13,476 nucleotides of DNA from Pseudomonadota bacterium (GCA_022705125.1 JAKJFB010000032.1:278-13753); one strand, 5' to 3'. Shown: positions 6,857-13,476, numbered from the stretch's first letter. A program made the numbers and translations. Notes: a model not told the origin generated them from the sequence alone.

Positions 6857-6929
6857 GCACGGAGGATGCGCGGCGATTGTTGAGGTCTCGTGGTGTTTCG
6901 GTGAATTTTTGATGACGCCGGCGAGCCGC

Positions 6930-7109
6930 TCAGTGAGGCGCGCGAAAGCGCCGCGTCTCGGTGTGCTGGCGGCGCACGCTCAGTTCGTCGCGCGCGTGGG
7001 CGATCAGTGCCGTGGCGGCGCGCTGCCCGTCGGTCTCGGCGAGGCGCAGGATCTCCCACAGCCTGCGGTCCGACAGGTTTTTCACGTCGATGCCGGTATC
7101 GGTTTGCAT
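6930..7109 (-). CDS. Small hypothetical protein, 59 residues
   Basis: I do not recognise this family. The product is hydrophilic and helical: KNLSDRRLWEILRLAETDGQ and AATALIAHARDELSVRRQHT, with a basic C-terminal tail. There is no membrane segment, signal peptide or Cys/His metal site. The evidence that it is real is a strong ribosome site just before ATG at 7109: GGGAGGAG on the minus strand, about nine bases upstream. The frame also reads cleanly to a stop at 6930, with a helix-compatible composition unlike the off-frame shadows. It is divergent from the DUF1614 gene and lies 73 bases upstream of the PAP2 gene on the same strand, so it may lead that operon. Confidence 0.65.
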   Translation of the reverse strand: MQTDTGIDVKNLSDRRLWEILRLAETDGQRAATALIAHARDELSVRRQHTETRRFRAPH

Positions 7110-7163
7110 GCGAGGTGTCTCCTCCCTTGTTCGCGGCACATGCTCCGGGCGATCTGTGACAGC

Positions 7164-7192
7164 TTCATTAAGCGGGCGCGCTGCGCTAGAGT
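7164..7192 (+). promoter_or_regulatory. Possible promoter of the DUF1614 gene
   Basis: TTCATT (7164-7169) and TAGAGT (7187-7192) are separated by 17 bases and lie 59 bases before the ATG, in the 142-base divergent gap. The -35 match is only three of six. A small palindrome CTGTGACAG (7154-7162) sits just upstream. Confidence 0.35.
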
Positions 7193-7251
7193 CGCGCCAC
7201 GCCCGGGGCGGTTCATCGATGTCGCGACGCCCGGCGACAGGAGGACCCTCG

Positions 7252-7929
7252 ATGCCCGCCGGAGTGCTTGCGCTGATCGTGGCGCTGGCGATGTTGCTGC
7301 TGCTGCCGTTCCTGCTCGCCGATGCGATGGTGTCGGCGCTGCTCGGGCTAGGCATCGCGCCGCGCGTGGCCACGCTGCTGGTGATCGGCATCTTCGTCGG
7401 CAGCCTGTTCAATGTGCCGGTATGGCGCCGTGCCGGCGCGGCGGTGCTGGAATACCGCCCGTCCGATTTCTTCGGCCTTGGCCGGCTCGCGCCGCGGCTG
7501 GTTCAGCCCGGTGCCCCACAGGTCATAGCGCTGAACGTCGGCGGCTGCCTGATACCTTCTCTCATCGTGGTCTACGAGCTGGCGCGCCTGCTCGACGCCG
7601 GTGGTGGCGCCCCGCTGCACGCCGCGGTGGCGATCGCGCTGAATGTCGCGGCCTGCTACCTGATGGCGCGACCGGTCGCGGGACTCGGCATCCTGCTGCC
7701 CGCGCTGGTGCCGGGTTGTCTCGCCGCGCTGGTCGCGATGCTGCTGGCGGGCGAGCACGCGGCGCCGGTCGCTTTCTGCGCCGGCGTGCTGGGGCCGCTG
7801 ATCGGCGCCGACCTGCTGCACCTGCGCGAGCTCGGCCGGCGCGGGGGCGGGCTGATGAGCATCGGCGGCGCCGGCACTTTCGACGGCATCGTGATCTCCG
7901 GATTTCTCGCCACGATGCTCAGCACCTGA
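7252..7929 (+). CDS. DUF1614 family integral membrane protein
   Basis: The product is a 225-residue, strongly hydrophobic protein with about six membrane segments. Recognisable family features are [30 protein letters not shown], a [12 protein letters not shown] segment and [15 protein letters not shown] near the C-terminus. These match DUF1614, found in archaea and bacteria. The conserved polar GADLL and GGAGTFDG stretches inside hydrophobic surroundings suggest a transport or intramembrane catalytic site, but no function is established. I chose ATG at 7252 because AGGAGG at 7239-7244 lies seven bases upstream. Longer upstream versions of the frame have no ribosome site and lose the membrane-protein character. 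pdxH follows 61 bases later. Confidence 0.88.
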   Translation: MPAGVLALIVALAMLLLLPFLLADAMVSALLGLGIAPRVATLLVIGIFVGSLFNVPVWRRAGAAVLEYRPSDFFGLGRLAPRLVQPGAPQVIALNVGGCLIPSLIVVYELARLLDAGGGAPLHAAVAIALNVAACYLMARPVAGLGILLPALVPGCLAALVAMLLAGEHAAPVAFCAGVLGPLIGADLLHLRELGRRGGGLMSIGGAGTFDGIVISGFLATMLST

Positions 7930-7946
7930 GAGCGCAGGGCATCTGC

Positions 7947-7952
7947 TAATCT
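7947..7952 (+). promoter_or_regulatory. Possible -10 element upstream of pdxH (TAATCT)
   Basis: TAATCT lies 38 bases before the pdxH ATG, in the 61-base gap after the DUF1614 gene. No clear -35 match is seen at normal spacing, so read-through from upstream remains possible. Confidence 0.25.
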
Positions 7953-7990
7953 CGCGCTCCGTTCATCACCGAAAAGCCGGAACGCCGCCC

Positions 7991-8629
7991 ATGGACCTGG
8001 AAGATTTCCGTCGCGAGTACCTCGCTCCCGGCCTGCACCGCAAGGACCTCGACGCCTCGCCGTTCCGCCAGTTCGAGAGCTGGCTGAAACACGCGATCGA
8101 CGCGGGCCTGCGCGATCCCACCGCGATGGCGGTGGCGACCGTCGATGCGCGCGGACGCCCCTCGCAACGGCTGGTGCTGCTGAAGCACTGCGACGACGCG
8201 GGCTTCGTGTTCTACACCAACCTCGAGAGCCGCAAGGCGCGCGAGATTGCCGGCAACCCGCGGGTGGCGCTGCTGTTCCCGTGGGCGGACATGGAGCGGC
8301 AGGTGCGCATCGAGGGCACGGTCGAGCGCATGGGCGCCGCGCAGGCGCTGAAGTATTTCCTGCTGCGCCCGCGCGCCAGCCAGCTCGCCGCGTGGGCCTC
8401 GGCGCAGAGCCGTCCGCTGTCCTCGCGCGCGCTGCTCGAGGACGAGTTCGCGCGCCTGAAGCAGAAGTTCGGCGAGGGCCGCATCCCGCTGCCCTCGTTC
8501 TGGGGCGGTTTTCGCGTGGTGCCGGATGCCTTCGAGTTCTGGCAGGGCCGCCCCAACCGCCTGCACGACCGCTTCAGCTACACGCTCGCCGACGACGGGC
8601 AGTGGCGCATCGAGCGGCTCGCGCCCTGA
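7991..8629 (+). CDS. pdxH: Pyridoxamine/pyridoxine 5'-phosphate oxidase PdxH
   Basis: PdxH is the FMN enzyme that oxidises pyridoxine or pyridoxamine 5'-phosphate to pyridoxal 5'-phosphate, the active vitamin B6. It has 212 residues, close to the usual 215-220. Visible features are [11 protein letters not shown] (residues 55-65) and [15 protein letters not shown], the FMN-contacting split-barrel core, then [15 protein letters not shown] and WGGFRVVP. The family signature [14 protein letters not shown] spans residues 181-194 and includes the substrate-phosphate-binding His/Arg of RLHDR. All key positions are intact. The ATG at 7991 gives the standard N-terminus, though the ribosome site is weak. 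The stop codon sits inside a near-perfect palindrome shared with the convergent gene. Confidence 0.97.
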   Translation: MDLEDFRREYLAPGLHRKDLDASPFRQFESWLKHAIDAGLRDPTAMAVATVDARGRPSQRLVLLKHCDDAGFVFYTNLESRKAREIAGNPRVALLFPWADMERQVRIEGTVERMGAAQALKYFLLRPRASQLAAWASAQSRPLSSRALLEDEFARLKQKFGEGRIPLPSFWGGFRVVPDAFEFWQGRPNRLHDRFSYTLADDGQWRIERLAP

Positions 8630-8645
8630 GTGGCGCGCCGCTCAG
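8626..8645. terminator. 20-base near-perfect palindrome over the stops of two convergent genes
   Basis: CTGAGTGGCG is followed directly by CGCCGCTCAG. Nine of ten base pairs are perfect, and the remaining one is a G/T wobble in RNA. As RNA it folds into an 8-bp stem with a 4-base CGCG loop on either strand. It contains the TGA of pdxH (8627-8629) and the TGA of the opposite gene (8642-8644). There is no T-tract. It is a candidate bidirectional terminator or 3'-end stabiliser. Confidence 0.5.
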
Positions 8646-9607
8646 ACGACCAGGTCGAGCTGCTGCAGGGTTCCCGCGGAGAGATCCTCGCCGATCCACA
8701 GGCCGGTGCTGCGTACCACGGCGAGTGTCTCGTTCGCGGCGGTGTTCACGCTGAAGGGCGTTGCCACGCTGCCGAGGTACAGCGCGCCGACGCCGAGCGC
8801 GGAAAGCGGCGTGAGCACATCAGCGCCCCGGGCGTCCTTGCCGAAGGCCAGCAGGCGCGCGTACACCGCGTCACCCGCGTCGATGAAGCCGTTGCCGTCG
8901 TCGTCATGGCGCGCTAGCTCCGCGAAACCGTCGCCGGTCAACGCGCCGAAGAGCTCGCGGCCGTCATTGATTCGCCCGTCGCCGTCGCGATCGAGCGCGA
9001 CGAAGGCGCTGCGGCCCGTGGCCATGGCAACCATTTCCTGCGTGCCGTCGGCGTCGAGGTCGAAGGCATGTTTCACGGCACCGAGCTCGGGCGCATTGCC
9101 CGCGAGATTGAGCAGCAGCGGGTCCTTGCGCTCGCCGGACGAGACCGTGACCGACGTCGTGCTCTCGAAGCGCCGCTGCATCAGCAGTGACAGCTCCAGG
9201 CGCATCTCGCGCCCGTCGGCGGTCTGCACGGTGGCCTCGGCCGCGAAGGCGCTGGCCTCGGCCTCGCTGTAATGTTCGCTGGTGCGCTGCGAGACCGCGA
9301 TCTGGAGCGACGGGGCCGGCGAGGCGGCGGGCGCCCCGTCGGCAGGCTCCCCTGTCGCCGAGGCGTCGCTGGCGATGGTCGCGATGCGGACCGCGCGGCC
9401 CGAGAGCATTTCTATCAGCAACTGGAAGTAACGGACCTCCGCGTCGAGCGCGGACGTGGCGGATGCCGCGGGAGCGGCGGCGTCGGCGTCGGCGGCGGGT
9501 GGCGGGGGCGCGCGCGTGATGGACACCTGCAACTGCCGCTCGATGCGGTGCTCGCGCTTCTCGAAGTGAGCCGCGCGCAACTCGACCTGCGAACCCTGGA
9601 TCTTCAT
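8642..9607 (-). CDS. Hypothetical protein with DxDxDG (EF-hand/RTX-type) calcium loops
   Basis: The product is a 321-residue protein. The first ~160 residues are low-complexity and charged or Ala/Pro-rich (PPPPAADADAAAPAA), with helical stretches. Residues 180-255 carry three calcium-type loops: FDLDADG (Asp183/185/187), LDRDGDGRINDGRELFG (Asp206/208/210) and HDDDGNGFIDAGD (235-246). This combination resembles the module seen in VCBS-repeat proteins and near the C-termini of RTX exoproteins, where bound calcium stabilises the fold. There is no Sec signal or membrane helix, so it is either cytosolic or exported by a signal-less route; neither is shown. I chose ATG at 9607 (GGGG about six bases upstream) over GTG at 9613. 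It lies 90 bases after rlmJ on the same strand. Confidence 0.85.
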   Translation of the reverse strand: MKIQGSQVELRAAHFEKREHRIERQLQVSITRAPPPPAADADAAAPAASATSALDAEVRYFQLLIEMLSGRAVRIATIASDASATGEPADGAPAASPAPSLQIAVSQRTSEHYSEAEASAFAAEATVQTADGREMRLELSLLMQRRFESTTSVTVSSGERKDPLLLNLAGNAPELGAVKHAFDLDADGTQEMVAMATGRSAFVALDRDGDGRINDGRELFGALTGDGFAELARHDDDGNGFIDAGDAVYARLLAFGKDARGADVLTPLSALGVGALYLGSVATPFSVNTAANETLAVVRSTGLWIGEDLSAGTLQQLDLVV

Positions 9608-9697
9608 CGTCACCCCGGCTGGTACTGCAGCAGGGCTTATCGGCCGCGGCGGCGCGAACTTGAGGCTACCGCTCCGGCGTGCGTGCCGCGCGGGCGC

Positions 9698-10540
9698 CTA
9701 GTCGGCGCTGCCCTCGAGCGTGAACGTCGCGTGGCGGTCGAGCCCCAGCAGCATCGTCAGCCGCGGCAGGCTCTCCGCGAGGGCGGCGCGCAGTGTGAAG
9801 GGCGGATTGACCACGAACACCCCGCTGCCGTACAGGCCGTGCGCGGCGTCCGCCGCGCGCACCACCAGCTCGGCGCGCAGCCAGCGTTCGGGAGCCAGCG
9901 TCGCGAGCCGCGCGGGCAGCTCGCGCGACTCGCGGCGCGGGATCATCGGGTACCACACCATGTAGACGCCGGTAGCGAAGCGGCGCAGCGCCTGCTTCAG
10001 CGCCTCGACCAGGCGCGCGTAGTCCTCGCGCACCTCGTAGGACGGGTCGATCAGCACCAGCGCGCGTCGCGGCTCCGGCGGCAGCAGCGCCTTGAGCCCG
10101 GCGTAGCCGTCCTCGCTGAACACGCGCGTGGGCACGGGGCCGGCGGCGAATTCCTGCTCCAGCAATGCGTAATCCGCCGGGTGCAGCTCGTGCAGCCACA
10201 GGCGGTCCGGAGGGCGCATGCGCGCGCGCGCGATCCACGGCGAGCCGGGGTAGTACTTGAGCCGGTGGTGCGGGTTCAGCGTGCGCACGAGCTCGACGTA
10301 GCGTGCCAGCGCTTCCGGGAGCACGCCCGCGTTCCAGAGCTTTTCGATGCCGTCGACGTACTCGCGCTGCTCGGCGGCGTAGCCCTGCGTCAGCGTGTAG
10401 CGCCCGGCGCCGGCGTGCGTGTCGATGTACCAGAACGGCTTGTCCTTGGCGGCCAGGTAGTCGAGCAGCTGCAGCAGCACCACGTGCTTGAGCACGTCGG
10501 CGTGGTTGCCGGCATGGAAGGCGTGGCGATAACCGAGCAT
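9698..10540 (-). CDS. rlmJ: 23S rRNA (adenine(2030)-N6)-methyltransferase RlmJ
   Basis: RlmJ methylates N6 of A2030 in 23S rRNA using SAM. The product has 280 residues, the family's normal length. The N-terminus MLGYRHAFHAGNHADVLKHV is diagnostic, followed by FWYIDTHAGAGRY (SAM-binding motif). The catalytic amino-methyltransferase motif is LIDPSYE, with Asp165-Pro-Ser-Tyr168; the usual textbook form is DPPY. The C-terminus keeps GVFVVNPPFTL. The ATG at 10540 opens directly with the conserved motif, with AAGG about eight bases upstream. An 11-base palindrome, TTGCC-G-GGCAA (10550-10560), sits next to that site. It is divergent from the MFS gene across a 164-base gap. Confidence 0.95.
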   Translation of the reverse strand: MLGYRHAFHAGNHADVLKHVVLLQLLDYLAAKDKPFWYIDTHAGAGRYTLTQGYAAEQREYVDGIEKLWNAGVLPEALARYVELVRTLNPHHRLKYYPGSPWIARARMRPPDRLWLHELHPADYALLEQEFAAGPVPTRVFSEDGYAGLKALLPPEPRRALVLIDPSYEVREDYARLVEALKQALRRFATGVYMVWYPMIPRRESRELPARLATLAPERWLRAELVVRAADAAHGLYGSGVFVVNPPFTLRAALAESLPRLTMLLGLDRHATFTLEGSAD

Positions 10541-10570
10541 CTCAGTACCTTGCCGGGCAATCGGCGCGCG

Positions 10571-10596
10571 CCGCCCGCTGCCTTGCAGCGGGGCGG
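10571..10596. repeat. Strong inverted repeat in the rlmJ/MFS divergent gap
   Basis: CCGCCCGCTGC (10571-10581) and GCAGCGGGGCGG (10585-10596) form an 11-bp stem with a 3-base loop and a single bulged G. It lies 31 bases upstream of the rlmJ start and 109 bases before the MFS start. It could fold in a 5' leader of rlmJ or be an operator. Its position between divergent genes argues against a terminator role. The rest of this gap shows no further feature that I recognise. Confidence 0.6.
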
Positions 10597-10704
10597 TCGC
10601 GATGGTTTGCGGGGCGGAGTGCGCTCATGGCTTGCGATCTCGGGCGTCGAGCGGGCAGTCTAGCCGGGATCGGGTGCGGGTGCGCCTGACGGGAGGGACA
10701 ACAA

Positions 10705-11895
10705 TTGCAGCAGGGTGTGCCGCGCACGGTGGTCGCGCTGGGTTTCGTCAGCCTGTGCATGGACACCTCCTCGGAACTGATCCACAGCCTGCTGCCGGTG
10801 TTCCTGGTGGCGGGGCTCGGCGCCAGCCCGCTCGTGCTCGGCCTGATCGAAGGCGCGGCCGAAGGCGTGGCCAGCGTGATGCGCGTGTTCTCGGGCGCGC
10901 TCAGCGACCGCAGCGGGCGGCGCAAGCCGCTGATCCTGTGCGGTTATGCGCTGGCGGCGCTCAGCAAGCCGCTGTTTCCGCTGGCCGGTTCGGCCGCGAC
11001 GGTGTTCGCCGCGCGCGCGATCGACCGCCTCGGCAAGGGTATACGCGGCGCGCCGCGCGATGCCCTGGTGGCCGACGTCACGCCGCAGGCCTCGCGCGGT
11101 GCCGCCTACGGGCTGCGCCAGGCGCTGGACACGGTGGGCGCGGTGCTGGGGCCGGCGCTCGCGATCGCACTGATGTACCTGCTGGCGAATGATGTGCGCG
11201 CGGTGTTCTGGGTCGCCACCGTGCCGGCGCTGCTCGCCGTCGCGGTGCTCGTGGTGTTCGTGCGCGAGCCGGCCGTGCCGCGCCCGCGCGCCGCGACGCA
11301 GCGCTTCACGTTCGCCTGGCTGCGACCCGGTGCCGTGCCACCCGGTTGTCGCGCGGTGATCGCGCTGGCCGTGCTGCTGGCTCTCGCGCGCCTGGCGGAG
11401 GCCTTTGTGCTGCTGCGCGCGAGCGAGCTCGGGCTGGCCACGGCGCTGGTGCCGCTGGTGCTGATCGTGATGAACGTGGCCTATGCGCTCAGCGCCTGGC
11501 CCGCCGGCGCGTGCTCGGACCGCTTGGGGCGCAAGCCCGTGCTGGTCTGCGGGCTGGGCCTGCTGCTGCTCGCCGACCTGCTGCTCGCGCGCGCCGCCGA
11601 TCCGTGGACGGCGCTGCTCGGGGCGATGGTGTGGGGGCTGCACCTGGGCGCCACGCAGGGCCTGCTGGCGGCGTTGCTGGCCGATCGCGCGCCGGCGGAT
11701 GCGCGCGGCGCGGCCTTCGGCTGGCTGCACCTGGGAACGGGGCTGGCGACCGTGCTCGCCGGCGTGCTGGGCGGCTGGCTGTGGACGCGCTTCGGCGCGG
11801 GCGCGGCCTATGCCGCCGGTGCTGCGTGCGCCGCGCTGGCGCTGGTGCTGCTCGGCGCGCTGCCCGGGCGCGAAGCGGCGCTTGCGCCGCGCTGA
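10705..11895 (+). CDS. MFS transporter
   Basis: The product is a 396-residue major facilitator with about 12 membrane helices. The N-terminal half opens with FVSLCMDTSSELIHSLLPVF and contains LGLIEGAAEG. Motif A follows as GALSDRSGRRKPL (residues 64-76), and then DRLGKGIRGAPRDALVAD, a stretch typical of one MFS subfamily. A second motif A copy, CSDRLGRKPVL, marks the second half. The substrate is unknown; relatives are commonly annotated only as MFS permeases. The start is TTG at 10705, preceded by GGGAGG (10691-10696) eight bases upstream; a later GTG at 10717 lies too far from it. The C-terminus ends shortly after the last helix. It is followed by cinA on the same strand, 87 bases on. Confidence 0.92.
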   Translation: MQQGVPRTVVALGFVSLCMDTSSELIHSLLPVFLVAGLGASPLVLGLIEGAAEGVASVMRVFSGALSDRSGRRKPLILCGYALAALSKPLFPLAGSAATVFAARAIDRLGKGIRGAPRDALVADVTPQASRGAAYGLRQALDTVGAVLGPALAIALMYLLANDVRAVFWVATVPALLAVAVLVVFVREPAVPRPRAATQRFTFAWLRPGAVPPGCRAVIALAVLLALARLAEAFVLLRASELGLATALVPLVLIVMNVAYALSAWPAGACSDRLGRKPVLVCGLGLLLLADLLLARAADPWTALLGAMVWGLHLGATQGLLAALLADRAPADARGAAFGWLHLGTGLATVLAGVLGGWLWTRFGAGAAYAAGAACAALALVLLGALPGREAALAPR

Positions 11896-11917
11896 GCGCG
11901 CTGCGGCAGCGATGGAT

Positions 11918-11923
11918 TACACT
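11918..11923 (+). promoter_or_regulatory. Possible -10 element upstream of cinA (TACACT)
   Basis: TACACT lies 59 bases before the cinA GTG, just after the MFS stop. It is the same hexamer as at 2099. No good -35 is visible. Confidence 0.3.
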
Positions 11924-11982
11924 GCGCACGGATCGACCATCGATCGCGTACATCGCCGGCACGGGCGCGGGGAGGCCAGCGC

Positions 11983-13260
11983 GTGAGACTGCTACTGCTG
12001 ATGACGGGCAACGAGCTGATGAGCGGGGTCACGCTGGATTCCAACTCCTCGCTGATCGCGCAGAAGCTCGCGCCGCTCAATCGCCAGGTCGCCGCCAAGG
12101 TCACGATCGGCGATGATTTCGCGCTGCTGTGCGCCGAGCTCGAGCGGCTCGCGGGGCTCGCCGACGTGCTGATCGTCAACGGCGGTCTCGGGCCCACCAG
12201 CGACGACCTCACCGCCGAGGCGCTGGCCAGGGTGGCGGGCGTCCCGTTGCAGGAGCAGCCGGCGGCGCTCGCGCACCTGGAGGCGTGGTGCGGCCGGCGC
12301 GGGCTGGCGCTGAACGCCGCCAACCGCAAACAGGCGCTGCTGCCGGCGGGCGCGACGATCGTCGCCAACGCGGTCGGCAGCGCGGTGGGCTTTCGCCTGC
12401 GCCACCGCGGCTGCGAGATCGTGTGCACGCCCGGCGTGCCCTCGGAGCTGCGCCAGATGCTCGACGACGAGATCCTGCCCTGGCTGGCCGCCGAGTTTCC
12501 CTCGAGCGAACGCGTGGTGATCACGCGCATGCAGCTGTTCGGCATCGGCGAGTCGTCGCTGCAGCAGCGCATCACGGAGGAATTCCCCGACTGGCCCGCG
12601 CACATCGAGCTGGGGTTTCGCGCCGGGGCGCCGACGCTGGAGCTGAAGGTCTCCAGTTTTCGCAGCGCCGACGAGGCCGACCGCGTGGCCTGCGAGCAGC
12701 GCCTGCAGGCGCTGTTCGCCGAGCACATCGTCGGAACCGGGGACACCAGCCTGCAGCGGCGCGTCGTGGAGCTGGCCGCTGCCGCCGGCAAGCGGCTCGC
12801 GACCGCGGAGTCCTGCACCGGCGGCCTGATCGCCGCGCTGCTCACCGAGGTGCCCGGCGCCTCGCAGGTCTTCGACGCCGGTTTCGTGACCTACTCGAAC
12901 CGCATGAAGGAGAGCGTGCTCGGCGTTGCCGGCGCTAGCCTCGCCAGCCACGGCGCGGTCAGCGAGGCCGTGGTGCGCGCGATGGCCGAGGGCGCGCTGG
13001 CGCGCAGCGGCGCGGACTACGCGGTCGCGGTTTCCGGCATCGCCGGCCCCGACGGCGGCACGCCCGACAAGCCGGTTGGCACGGTGTGGATCGCCTGGGG
13101 CAGCGAGCGGCGCGTGCAGGCGCGCGAGCTCTGGTTCCCGGTCGCGCGCAAGCTGTTCCAGACCATGGTCGCCGCCACCGCGCTCGACCTGCTGCGCCGC
13201 GAGCTCCTCGGCATCGAGACCGAGCCGCGCTATTTCCGCGAGCGCGTGCGGCGGCGCTGA
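11983..13260 (+). CDS. cinA: CinA: nicotinamide-nucleotide amidohydrolase with N-terminal MoCF-like domain
   Basis: This is a full-length, 425-residue, two-domain CinA. The N-terminal domain (about 1-165) is of the molybdopterin-binding MoCF/COG1058 type, with MTGNELMSG and NGGLGPTSDDLT (from residue 66). The C-terminal PncC domain has AESCTGG (Ser277), SNRMKESVLGV (Lys309) and GIAGPDGGTPDKPVGTVW. PncC hydrolyses nicotinamide mononucleotide to nicotinate mononucleotide, salvaging NAD breakdown products. The N-terminal domain of such proteins has ADP-ribose pyrophosphatase activity in characterised members. Many Gammaproteobacteria carry only the short C-terminal form, so the long form is worth noting. 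The start is GTG at 11983, with GGAGG at 11971-11975. The stop is three bases before the next gene. Confidence 0.95.
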   Translation: MRLLLLMTGNELMSGVTLDSNSSLIAQKLAPLNRQVAAKVTIGDDFALLCAELERLAGLADVLIVNGGLGPTSDDLTAEALARVAGVPLQEQPAALAHLEAWCGRRGLALNAANRKQALLPAGATIVANAVGSAVGFRLRHRGCEIVCTPGVPSELRQMLDDEILPWLAAEFPSSERVVITRMQLFGIGESSLQQRITEEFPDWPAHIELGFRAGAPTLELKVSSFRSADEADRVACEQRLQALFAEHIVGTGDTSLQRRVVELAAAAGKRLATAESCTGGLIAALLTEVPGASQVFDAGFVTYSNRMKESVLGVAGASLASHGAVSEAVVRAMAEGALARSGADYAVAVSGIAGPDGGTPDKPVGTVWIAWGSERRVQARELWFPVARKLFQTMVAATALDLLRRELLGIETEPRYFRERVRRR

Positions 13261-13263
13261 GCC

Positions 13264-13476
13264 ATGGACACGCCCTTCGTCTCCGCCGCGCCACCCGCGG
13301 ACGAACTCCGGGCACCGGAGCCGCTCGGCGTCATCGAGGAAGTCCACGGGCCGGTGATCGACATCCTGTGCACGCGGCTGCCGCCGCTGCACCAGGCGCT
13401 CTACGTGCAGGCCGACGGCGAACGTTACCCGCTGGAAGTGCACCGCCACCTCGACGAGTCGCGCGCCCGCGCCGTC
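13264..13476 (+). CDS. atpD: F1-type ATPase beta subunit, N-terminal fragment (possibly N-ATPase type), 3' partial
   Basis: 71 codons are visible before the window ends. After a ~19-residue lead, GVIEEVHGPVIDILCTRLPP matches the F1-beta opening 'G.I..V.GpVvDv.F...lP'. LYVQADGERYPLEVHRHLDE followed by SRARAV matches 'L.v....l.lEV.qhl....vRai', the N-terminal beta-barrel. The catalytic P-loop is out of view. The LPPLH stretch and the N-terminal extension fit my memory of the alternate beta subunit (TIGR03305) of Na+-translocating N-ATPases, whose operon begins with atpD. Ordinary atp operons place beta seventh. The ATG at 13264 is three bases after the cinA stop and has a poor ribosome site, suggesting translational coupling. 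Other Rossmann-barrel ATPases such as FliI are less likely. Confidence 0.78.
   Translation, partial: MDTPFVSAAPPADELRAPEPLGVIEEVHGPVIDILCTRLPPLHQALYVQADGERYPLEVHRHLDESRARAV

Noticed and set aside
6312..6860. N-terminal extension of the glycosyltransferase frame to 6860
   Set aside because: This part overlaps the PAP2 gene in another frame, has no family resemblance, and precedes the conserved MKIFYGVQGTGNGH start.
7154..7170. CRP-like site (TGTGA then CATTA) in the divergent gap at 7110-7251
   Set aside because: Only one half-site matches the TGTGA-N6-TCACA consensus, so it is not better than chance.
9272..10663. 463-codon plus-strand open frame across rlmJ and the calcium-loop gene
   Set aside because: It is antisense to two well-supported minus-strand genes, and its Arg/Gln/His-rich translation has no domain.
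11992..13449. 485-codon minus-strand open frame
   Set aside because: It is antisense to cinA and to the ATPase beta start, both identified by motif.
1..13476. CRISPR array, transposon ends, toxin-antitoxin or phage genes
   Set aside because: I saw no spaced direct repeats, no transposase or integrase motifs and no toxin-antitoxin pair on reading both strands.

Overview
The window is chromosomal DNA of very high G+C content, densely packed with genes. Every recognisable protein has its closest familiar relatives in Gammaproteobacteria: a BioH-BioC fusion, a VC2487-type glycosyltransferase, RlmJ, a DUF3094-like peptide and a full-length CinA. The layout bioH/bioC-bioD, small protein, acyl-CoA dehydrogenase recalls the bio locus of pseudomonads. 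A high-G+C marine or soil gammaproteobacterium fits, but I cannot name a genus from sequence alone. The strong codon bias produces many long antisense and off-frame open frames, which I treat as shadows.

Left part (1-4253, all +): the end of a biotin operon. It holds a BioHC fusion cut by the window edge, then bioD overlapping it by 8 bases. A 76-codon gene follows whose product looks like a flagellar rod-protein end domain, and then a 598-residue acyl-CoA dehydrogenase. Next come a one-helix membrane peptide (DUF3094-like) and tRNA-Pro(CGG), closed by a textbook Rho-independent terminator (4254-4720).

Middle part (4795-8629): a SnoaL/NTF2-like protein (+) converges on a two-gene minus-strand operon of PAP2 phosphatase and glycosyltransferase, joined by an ATGA overlap. 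Upstream of that pair lies an unrecognised 59-residue minus-strand gene, divergent from a DUF1614 membrane protein. pdxH (+) follows.

Right part (8642-13476): two minus-strand genes, a cytosolic-looking protein with DxDxDG calcium-type loops and the 23S rRNA methyltransferase rlmJ. rlmJ is divergent from a plus-strand run of an MFS transporter (TTG start), cinA, and the first 71 codons of an F1-ATPase beta-type subunit. Beta coming first in its presumed operon suggests the alternate N-ATPase arrangement, which lies beyond the window.

Most of the content is cofactor and RNA housekeeping: biotin, pyridoxal phosphate, NAD repair, tRNA and rRNA modification. I found no CRISPR array, insertion sequence, phage gene or obvious defence system. 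The items most worth a second look are the BioHC fusion, the miniature rod-like protein, the possible N-ATPase operon start, the EF-hand-like protein, and the inverted repeats that enclose stop codons at both convergent junctions.
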